Assembly (NCBI GenBank): GCA_019722365.1
Contig: JADFUC010000964.1
Location: forward strand, 744,001-808,000
Direction: 5' to 3'
DNA length: 64,000 nucleotides
Origin: Lithospermum erythrorhizon
Taxonomy: Eukaryota; Streptophyta; Magnoliopsida; Boraginales; Boraginaceae
This document shows positions 53,349 through 61,468 of this stretch, in pieces. Made by a program: the position numbers and the translations under genes. A model generated the notes under the pieces. The model did not search any database and had not been told where the DNA came from. It saw only the letters and a program-made list of their open reading frames with translations. The number at the start of each line of letters is the position of its first letter. Position 1 is the stretch's first letter.

Positions 53349-54884
53349 TCACATTTCCAGTTCGTCTTCTTCCTCCTCCTCGTACTCGCCTTCATCATCT
53401 GCAGTGGCATCCTGGTACTGCTGATATTCGGACACGAGATCGTTCATATTACTCTCAGCCTCGGTGAACTCCATTTCATCCATACCTTCCCCGGTGTACC
53501 AATGCAAGAAAGCCTTTCTCCTGAACATAGCAGTAAATTGTTCGCTCACTCTCCTAAACATCTCCTGGATGGAGGTTGAATTTCCGATAAAGGTAGACGC
53601 CATAGACAGGCCTCTAGGAGCAATGTCACAAACACTAGATTTCACGTTGTTCGGGATCCATTCCACGAAGTATGACGAGTTCTTGTTTTGCACGTTGATC
53701 ATCTGTTCGTCTACTTCTTTGGTGCTCATTTTGCCTCTAAACATGGCTGAGGCAGTGAGATAGCGTCCATGTCGTGGGTCAGCAGCACACATCATGTTCT
53801 TGGAATCCCACATTTGCTGGGTCAGCTCGGGGACTGTCAGAGCACGGTATTGTTGAGAACCACGGGATGTCAGAGGAGCAAACCCAACCATGAAAAAGTG
53901 CAAACGAGGGAAAGGGATCAAGTTGACAGCAAGTTTGCGAAGATCAGAGTTGAGTTGACCGGGAAAACGGAGGCAACATGTTACTCCACTCATTGTAGCA
54001 GAAATTAAGTGGTTCAAATCTCCAACTGCAACAATAAAAGCATCAATAACCATATATGAACATATAATAAACTAGTCCAAACAACAGAAAGAAACTTAGA
54101 AATGAACTCTTACAGCTTGGAGTTGTGAGTTTCAGAGTTCTGAAACAGATATCATAGAGAGCCTCATTGTCTAGAACCATGCATTCATCTGCATTCTCTA
54201 CAAGCTGGTGAACTGAAAGAGTGGCATTGTATGGCTCAACAACTGTATCGGAGACCTTTGGTGAAGGGAACACCGAGAATGTGAGCATCATCCTGTCAGG
54301 GTACTCCTCCCTGATTTTCGAGATAAGCAACGTACCCATACCAGAACCCGTTCCACCGCCAAGCGAGTGGCAGACTTGAAAACCTGCATGATGATTACAT
54401 AAGTACTCATAAGTCATAAGTAACAAACGCAACATAGCATGATTAAATTCCAAATCGAAAAGCACAAAGTACTGATTCTAGTTTGAATACCTTGAAGGCA
54501 ATCACAATTCTCAGCTTCCTTTCTTACAACATCAAGAACAGAGTCAATAAGCTCAGCACCCTCAGTATAATGCCCTTTAGCCCAGTTGTTTCCGGCCCCC
54601 GACTGGCCAAAAACGAAGTTATCCGGCCTAAAGATCTGACCAAACGGACCAGTGCGCACACTGTCCATCGTACCTGGCTCGAGATCCATGAGCACTGCAC
54701 GAGGAACAAACCTCCCGCACGAGGCCTCGTTGTAGTACACGTTGACGCGTTCCAATTGCAAGTCTGAAGTACCAACATAGCGCCCAGTTGGATCGATCCC
54801 ATGCTCGTCACAAACAACCTCCCAGAACTTGGATCCAATCTGGTTTCCACATTGTCCACCTTGAATATGGAGAATTTCTCTCAT
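53349..54884 (-). CDS. TUBB: Beta-tubulin chain
   Basis: Beta-tubulin pairs with alpha-tubulin as the GTP-hydrolysing half of the microtubule dimer. Three exons (54491-54884, 54114-54383, 53349-54025) join in phase to 446 aa, the usual length for plants. The protein starts MREI, the tetrapeptide used in co-translational autoregulation of tubulin mRNA. It carries GGQCGNQIG at residues 8-16, the GTP-binding GGGTGSGMG loop at about 138-146, [16 protein letters not shown], the [21 protein letters not shown] block and an acidic tail ([13 protein letters not shown]) for partner binding and glutamylation. The intron positions after residues 131 and 221 are the classic plant beta-tubulin pattern. No damage is visible. 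A leader intron and TATA box lie upstream. Confidence 0.97.
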
Positions 54885-55520
54885 CTTGCCTGTAATTCAT
54901 AATTAATCCAATTAATCTCACCTCCAAAACATACATTACTACCACCATCCCTAAAAGATCGTCAAGTTTTTTTTCGATGTTCGAACTTTGAAACCTTAAT
55001 GGGCACACTGGCTCAAATGTTAGTATTTTTAATATAATTTATTATCAATATACTACTCTTTATTTAAATAAAAACTATACAATTTGCTAATTTTAACTAT
55101 TCATAATCAAACTGGACAATATAAGTAAACAATAATTCTATAAAATAAAGCGAACTATAATCAAATACATTAAATTGGTCAAAACGTGAACAAATCAGTT
55201 ATTAACTAAAACTAACATTTCAAATTCAGTTAAAAAATATAAATTTTAGTGAATACATATAAATAAATTCACAAAATTAACAGTAAAATGTGAAAAATAA
55301 AAAACAGAATCAAATCATAAAGAACTAACTAAAACTAACATTTCAAATCAGTTAAACAAATACAAAATTCTAGTAAATATATAAATAAATTCAGGAAATT
55401 AACAAAAAAATTGAAAAAAATTAAATAAATTCAACGAGATTTATACCTGTTTGAAAACGTGAAGAGATTGAATTAAAAGGAGACAAATTTGAGTAGATTG
55501 AAGTGAGAGTAAGACTAAAA
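54885..55520 (-). promoter_or_regulatory. Beta-tubulin 5' UTR with leader intron
   Basis: Just before the ATG the minus strand reads GAATTACAG|GCAAG, an acceptor 5 bases upstream of the start. A donor CAAACAG|GTATAAAT lies at 55447-55448. The implied intron is 54890-55447 (558 bases, AT-rich). The remaining first exon (about 55448-55520) is pyrimidine-rich. Leader introns that boost expression are known in several plant tubulin genes; here it is inferred from splice sites alone. Confidence 0.65.
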
Positions 55521-55527
55521 GAGACTA

Positions 55528-55538
55528 GTATATAAAAG
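55528..55538 (-). promoter_or_regulatory. TATA box of the beta-tubulin gene
   Basis: The minus strand reads CTTTTATATACT at this place, preceding a CT-rich probable start region by about 20-30 bases. It is the only TATA-like element directly upstream of the inferred first exon. Confidence 0.55.
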
Positions 55539-55684
55539 AATGTGGGACAAATGTGAGCCCTACGATTCGGTATTTCATAAATGTGGAACTGATCGTACGG
55601 TTTCTGATTTTTCCCCTTTTTTTTAAGGTGGTCGGATTTTGAAATTTTAGACTTAAATACTTTTATATTAAACGGACCATTTTT

Positions 55685-55816
55685 GAAAAACGGACTCTCA
55701 AGGTCCTGCTGTGGAATATTACGGAGTAGTTAATCACGGATGTGTATCAATTGATCAGATGACTAGAATTTTTCTTTTAACTTTAGAGTTTTACCAGTTG
55801 AGCTATATCGGGAAAA
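55685..55816 (-). mobile_element. SINE copy 3, internally deleted
   Basis: The insert is flanked by AAACGGACCATTTTT (55670-55684) and AAACGGATCATTTTT (55817-55831), a 15-bp target duplication with one mismatch. The minus strand starts with a tRNA-like A box (TAGCTCAACTGGTAAA). It then jumps to CACATCCGTGATTAACT, and further on to CCTTGAGAGTCCG, matching the 3' half of SINE copies 1 and 2. The central B-box region is missing, giving 132 bases instead of about 206-235. Confidence 0.78.
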
Positions 55817-57023
55817 AAACGGATCATTTTTTAAGAACCATAGTAAAAGGACACGATACTAGATTAGCAGGCATTTGTGATTAGGGGTCTGCTTATACAA
55901 TATATTGTTTCGAACGTGATTTAAAACATAAAGAAAAAGAGTTAGAGATTTATTCATTTGATGGGCAGGTTGGGAGATTATTTATGGTTAAAATGTTATT
56001 TATAAATTAAAGGTTATGAATTTTAATAAAGTTTTATTTTTCTTACATGTCTTTTTTATGTATTGTCATTTTTATTTTTCTTACATTTGTCGCCCTTAAA
56101 TAGAACGGTATTTTTTTATGTGTAGGAATAGTTTACTACTATTAACGCCAATTTTGAATCAAATCAAAATTATGCATAGTATTTAAGGCTTCAAAAATTC
56201 CTTTCTCGATTTTTTAGTTAACATCAAGTTTAAACGTTTGATATATAATACGTGGATATCAGTTGATATGATATTAACTCAATTTTTAGGAGGAAAGTTT
56301 ATCAAGATAACTTGTTATATGGACTCTTGCAAGTGGTCTTGGAATTACATTATGCTTGGCATGGCATAAAAAATTAAGAAAATAACAATTAAGACTTAAA
56401 ATTGTATTTATTTTGATTGCTTTAAATTATATTGTACAATCTCTTTTAGATGAGACGATTAATTGGTCTTGATAGTGCAAGTTTTAGAATTGGAGCATAG
56501 TTTTGATAGTGTTAATAAAGACAAAGCAGTGACATGAGTAGATGAGGAAGAAAGAGACAGAAATAGTGATGAGCATCTGGAGACTGGAGCAAGTAACATG
56601 AGAGATTATATGTCGGCATGTGACCTGCCAGCCTATTTGATACCATCCCTCACTATCTTCCTTCTTACTTTTACCTTACAATTTTTTATTATAACTTTAA
56701 AATATCAGAACATGTAAATTTAAACTTCATTGTCTATCGAGTTTTTTCGTTTTATGTATATTTTTTGTGCATAATAAATCGTTACTATGATGATTGATTA
56801 TAATATTCATTGTCCTACTCAACATCAAGTTTTCAATAGGTTTGAACTATCACAATGTCGTTGGAACCCAAATATCCGAAATTAATCTTTCCAAGGACAT
56901 CACGTTGGGCTAAAGAACCATCAATGAGAATTGAGAAACAAACTTCATTTCACCTCATTGCATGAGACCTTCATAATAACTAACTTGATAAAAGAAAAAG
57001 AAAAGGAAAAGGAAAAGGAAATA

Positions 57024-57258
57024 CCATATTCGGGACATAGCTTAATTGATAAAGAAGTAGAGTGTTAAGTAACAACACTCTCACCTCTTCATGTAATATG
57101 TGTTCCACTTTCATAAATAGCGATTCTTGTATTTGAGTGTTTTAAAAAAAGCTATAGTCCTCTAATTAATTGAGGCACATCCCGCGATTAACTCCTCCAT
57201 GATATTTCAGGATATGGATCTTGAGGGATCGCTAATGTGACGATTTCATATTTTTTTT
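57024..57258 (+). mobile_element. SINE copy 1 (tRNA-derived)
   Basis: It begins with an A-box-like CATAGCTTAATTGATAAAG and has a B-box-like TTGTATTTGAGTG, the family word GGCACATCCCGC at 57173-57184, and a 3' end GGATCTTGAGGGATCGC...TGACGATTTCATA followed by a T-run. Related A-rich words (AAAGGAAAT before, AAAGAAAT after) may be a worn target duplication. It is homologous to copies 2 and 3. Confidence 0.75.
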
Positions 57259-57930
57259 AAAGAAATCTTGTATTGAGGGACAGTGTTTAAGGAAGAATCA
57301 AATGAACACCCACTGTCCACACTGAGACTATTCACAATGCTGGATATTAAACCTCTAAATATGAGTTGAATAGGTATAATGGTGAGTATTAATCTTGGAG
57401 TTGAATTAGGTGGAGAAGTGAGGAGTTTGAAAAAATTCAACTAGTTTAATTTGGTTTGGTGGGCCAATATGTTTGATATGTAGCATAATAAATGATTTGT
57501 ATTGGTGAATTTGAAGTGAGAAAATCTAGTTTAATCTCAACTATTGTAAATGGAAGAGTTCAATTGTTATTTAATTATTAGATGGGAGAAAAAATAAATA
57601 ATATGAAATATTATAAATTGAAAAAGTTATGAGTTTAATGGTTGGATAGTCTGGGACTCTGGGTATAAGAATAAATATTTACCAGTTACAGTTACCACTA
57701 CCACTATAGTCTATAAAATAGAATCCATGGGTCATTGCTTAATTCAGTTTTGATAGACAGGCCCAGAGTTCTAAATACTACATATAATTATTATATAAAT
57801 AATAAATCAATGGACTTATATATTGGATTGTTCTTTGTTTAATCCTAGTTGAGCTAGATATTCCGGAATATTATTTTTTTCTTTTTTATATATAAAAAGA
57901 TCAAATAAACATAAGTATAAAAATAATATT

Positions 57931-58158
57931 CTCCATTTCATAAGGTGTCACTTTTTTTGCTTATTCTTTGAATTTTGACGTATATATTTTTGTTTGTATT
58001 GTATAATCACTGATGAAAGTATATGAATAAAAATACATTTAAACTCTTTCCATTGATATTTTTTTATCAAATATTATATAACACGACAAATATATTAAGA
58101 TCATTTAGAAAGTTATAATTATAAAAAAAAGTGTAGAATGTTAAGGATGGAAGTAGTA
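57931..58158. mobile_element. Stowaway-like MITE, degenerate
   Basis: The left end is CTCCATTTCATAAGGTGTCA. The right end, reverse-complemented, is CTTCCATCCTTAACATTCTA. Both lead into an ACTTTTTTT run, giving imperfect ~30-bp inverted ends about 225 bases apart. A TA follows the right end. It is non-coding. The family assignment rests on the end style only. Confidence 0.5.
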
Positions 58159-58199
58159 TAGATAAGGGTTACTTGTAAGGCAAAGCAATTGTCCATGGC

Positions 58200-58532
58200 T
58201 GGAAGAACATTGTTGGTTCGGTATGTAAACTCTGCTTTACATGTAAACACCATTCTAATAATAACGCATGTTTCGAAAGTCATAAAACTAAGAAAAATTG
58301 TCCACGAGGCACATCTCGGTAGGATCTCGGGTTCGCAGCTGCGTGCGTATCGGCGTCAGATTCCGATTCTGGCGGCGACAGTATTGCGTCAGGAGATGTG
58401 TCTCGATGTGTTGAGGTTACGGCTATCTTTGTGTGGCAAGGGTGGCTACGGACTGTGAGGCATATAACCTCCCATTGGTGATGGGCTAACCGTGCGGGGC
58501 GCCCTACGTTGAGCGTATCAACGTATAAACTA
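58200..58532. other. Short GC-rich block of unknown origin
   Basis: About 300 bases rich in CG words (CGCAGCTGCGTGCG, GTGCGGGGCGCCC) sit between the MITE and SINE copy 2. The plus-strand 89-codon frame has no recognisable domain. It resembles in composition the copia-2 interior and the 41.4-44.2 kb island, but I find no shared sequence. Confidence 0.4.
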
Positions 58533-58543
58533 AGGAAAAATAA

Positions 58544-58749
58544 AATGGAAGAAGTATGAAACCGTCATACTAGCGGTCCCTCGAAATCCTGTCCTAGGAT
58601 TTTTACGGAGAGGCAGCCAGCGGGATGTGCCTTAGCCGCGGGGTGGCGAGTTTGCGTTTAAACCACTTCAATATGAGATTACGCTACTTGCGTGACTCAA
58701 ACACTTAGCACTCTCGCTCCTTACCAACTGAGCTATGTACGAAGGCACT
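58544..58749 (-). mobile_element. SINE copy 2 (tRNA-derived)
   Basis: The insert is flanked by AGGAAAAATAA at 58533-58543 and 58750-58760, extended imperfectly on both sides. The minus strand reads an A box (CATAGCTCAGTTGGTAAGG), a B-box-like GTTTGAGTCACG, the family word GGCACATCCCGC (plus 58620-58631) and an end GGATTTCGAGGGACCGC...TGACGGTTTCATA, matching copy 1. At 206 bases it looks like the most complete of the three. Confidence 0.85.
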
Positions 58750-58760
58750 AGGAAAAATAA

Positions 58761-60520
58761 TGGAGGAATTATGGATGGACGAACAATCGAACAAGAACAA
58801 CATAGTAATTTTTATTAAAGTTATATGTGCAGATCACAAAATTTATTAATTTTTTATATTTAAAATCGATATTGTTAATTCTTTTAGAAAGAAAGTATAT
58901 ATACCTATCAAATCAAAGGAGTTTGTACCAAAGTTACAAATTGAGGCCTACCCTACTCAGTCCACAAACTTCACCACGTCATCTACATACATATCCAGAT
59001 ACAATGAAGAAAAAATCTATCAGATCTTTTTGACTTCATAAATTCCTCAAAGTCTCATAAAAACAAAACAAAAAATCTTATTGGCCAGTACGAAATAATT
59101 GATTTCTAGCCACCAATGGGAAGTCGACGTTACTATCACCCTCACTTACAAATTTATGCTAATGTTCTTTCAGTCATAACTCTTGTAGAAGGTGACTATC
59201 TTATTTGTAACTCCAAAATTTATTATCACTTGTCCCATGTTATATGATGATGGCACCGAAACATAATGTCCATCTCTTTCTAACTTTTTAATACAATGCT
59301 CAATCAAATCTATGTTAAAAACAATTTGCTTAAACAAACATAATACACTACCTTATTATAATACCTTATATCATGGGATGTACAAAATTTTAAAATATAA
59401 ATGCATGAGTTGGTGCATAAAACCAATAACCAATCAACGTAAAAATAATTTTCTTACTTCATTTTTCGATAATGATGTTTAGAGATTTTTGATCCGGTCA
59501 TGTTCCAAACTTTTTGTCCTATATTTGGACCGGAACATAATAATTTCCTCACAATTTCGATTCAATTTTTTTACCCAATCCTAATCGATAACATGACTAA
59601 TAATATTACTCAATATTTATTTTCTCGAATCTATTTTTAACCTACAAAGTATAAAAATATTTATTGTCCAATATGATAAGAACAACAAAGAAGCACGAGG
59701 GACTAGAAGAATATCAAATCTTGTACTTTTGAGACACAATACTATTCTTTCCGTTGTAAATAATTGATCATCTAGCAAGTAATTTATTAAGGAGTTATGA
59801 AATCAATGAAAAAAATAATAAAGTTTCATAATTTCCAATGTGATGTAAAAGATTAGTAACCAATGAAACAAAGATAAGGAATAGCCCGATAAGAGAAATT
59901 TTGTAAATTTAAATGCATAAAGTTGCATTGAAAAATCAAACAATCATTTATTTTTGAAACAAAAAGTTTTAGATCATGTCCAATTATTATTTTTGAGATG
60001 AGGATTATCTAATAAAAAGCTAAAAAGCAAACATACAAGATCGACCTCGAACACCCCCTCCTTTTCCTCCCCTCAATTCCCTACACACCTTTATCACCCC
60101 CAAAAAAAAGCCAGTTTTGTTCTTAAGAATTTTTTATATTTTTGGGTTTTTTTTTGTTTTTGTTTTTGGATATGAGACTTACAAAAATCCAGTCTTTATG
60201 AATTTCTGAAATCTAACTGTATATATTTGTCTCATACTACGTATTAGTCATATACTCACAGATTCACAGTAACTCTTTTGCCCCTGACGCAGTCATAGTA
60301 TTGTCTCTTGTACTCACTGAAACAAACATACTCACAAACATCATTAACAACATATTTTTTTGGTAAAATTGCTTGGAAAAGAAAGTTTTTTGTTTTGTTT
60401 TTTCATTGATTGAAAACTCAAAAAAGTACATCGTATTTATACAGTCGACCTACTTAGTCATATAAAACTTAGTATGATGCAAATTGGTTTGGTTTGAAAA
60501 TTAAGAATACATATAAGAAG
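58761..60520. other. MYBC1 upstream region
   Basis: No gene is seen. The distal part is AT-rich. Near the gene (about 60050-60110) lies a pyrimidine-rich tract, and a TATTTATACA word at about 60433 could serve as TATA box some 85 bases before the ATG. Confidence 0.45.
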
Positions 60521-61468
60521 ATGAAGATGGATGATGCAAATTGGTTTGCTAGATGGGAAGAAGAACTTCCTTCACCTGAAGAGCTAATGCCTTTGTCTCA
60601 AACACTGATCACACATGATCTTGCAGTTGCTTTTGATATTGGCAACTCCAGTAGCCCCCATCACTATTCAAATGGATCCACGAGATACCAGAGTATCGAG
60701 CAGCTACAGATTGCACCACCACCGCCGCCGCCACCACCTCATGTGCAGCAGAATTTGAATAGTAATGCAGTTTCTTCACAACCCAACTTGTCTGTTGAGT
60801 TTGAATCATCAGGAGGAGGAGGAGGGGGAGGGGGAGAAGGGAGTGGTGGGGATGAGCAAGCTCGTACTTTGAAGCGTCCAAGGCTAGTTTGGACGCCTCA
60901 GCTACATAAAAGATTTGTTGATGCTGTTGGTCATTTGGGTATCAAGAATGCAGTCCCCAAGACTATAATGCAGTTGATGAGTGTTGATGGTCTTACTAGA
61001 GAGAATGTAGCTAGCCATTTGCAGAAGTATAGGTTGTATCTTAAGCGTATGCAGGGGATGAACAATAGTGGTAATGGAAATGGGAATAATAGTCCTTCTG
61101 GTGTGGATCTTGCTACTGATCACTTATTCGCTAGTTCTCCGGTTCCACCGCATTTCTTGAGGCCTAATTCTGATCAATTTATGCCTTGTGTGTCTGTGCC
61201 TGTGACTGCAATGCAGCATCACCACCCTCAGATGGCGGTGCCGGTTATGGGACATGGGCAGCAGCACCATCAGTTTAGGCATTTTGGTAATTCTCCCCCA
61301 AGTGGACAATTAGATAATCCCTTTTTGGGTAGGCAGAGGATAGGAACACAGGTTCACAATAGGGCTTATTCTGTGATGCCATCTTCACATGTGGCGGATA
61401 CAGATTCGCCTACGCCTAATGGGAGGAAAGTTCTCACCTTGTTCCCAACGGGGGAGGATTGTAATTAA
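60521..61468 (+). CDS. MYBC1: MYBC1-like GARP (G2-like) transcription factor
   Basis: GARP proteins bind DNA through a single MYB-like helix-turn-helix. MYBC1 relatives are reported as stress and clock-linked repressors. This is an intact single-exon gene of 315 aa. The N-terminus ([27 protein letters not shown], residues 4-30, shown as landmark) is the MYBC1 signature and distinguishes it from LUX/BOA, which share the same DNA-binding domain. A Pro8 run (66-73) and a Gly-rich stretch (98-110) precede the GARP domain at 118-178 ([15 protein letters not shown], then [20 protein letters not shown] and [15 protein letters not shown]). The tail is His/Met/Asn-rich and ends [12 protein letters not shown]. 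ATGs at 60521 and 60527 are both possible, and the second has the better context (AAGATGG). An upstream in-frame TTG at 60494 is not a likely start. Confidence 0.93.
   Translation: MKMDDANWFARWEEELPSPEELMPLSQTLITHDLAVAFDIGNSSSPHHYSNGSTRYQSIEQLQIAPPPPPPPPHVQQNLNSNAVSSQPNLSVEFESSGGGGGGGGEGSGGDEQARTLKRPRLVWTPQLHKRFVDAVGHLGIKNAVPKTIMQLMSVDGLTRENVASHLQKYRLYLKRMQGMNNSGNGNGNNSPSGVDLATDHLFASSPVPPHFLRPNSDQFMPCVSVPVTAMQHHHPQMAVPVMGHGQQHHQFRHFGNSPPSGQLDNPFLGRQRIGTQVHNRAYSVMPSSHVADTDSPTPNGRKVLTLFPTGEDCN
60824..60851 (+). other. G-quadruplex motif in the MYBC1 coding strand
   Basis: Four runs of at least three G (60824-60828, 60830-60834, 60839-60841, 60848-60851) are separated by loops of 1, 4 and 6 bases, within the codons for the Gly-rich linker. 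The motif would be present in the mRNA. Confidence 0.6.

Noticed and set aside
53292..54767. Plus-strand frames opposite beta-tubulin
   Set aside because: They are antisense shadows of the strongly conserved tubulin exons.
58670..58749. A tRNA gene on the minus strand (TAGCTCAGTTGGTAAGG)
   Set aside because: The D-arm-like word is present, but there is no cloverleaf, anticodon arm or acceptor pairing. It is the 5' end of a SINE with a target duplication.
60494..60520. Nine extra N-terminal codons for MYBC1
   Set aside because: The frame is open but its first codon is TTG, not ATG. The family signature starts right after the ATGs at 60521/60527.
60800..61050. Assignment of the GARP gene to LUX/BOA of the evening complex
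   Set aside because: The DNA-binding domain is shared, but the N-terminus ([21 protein letters not shown]) matches MYBC1 relatives and not LUX.
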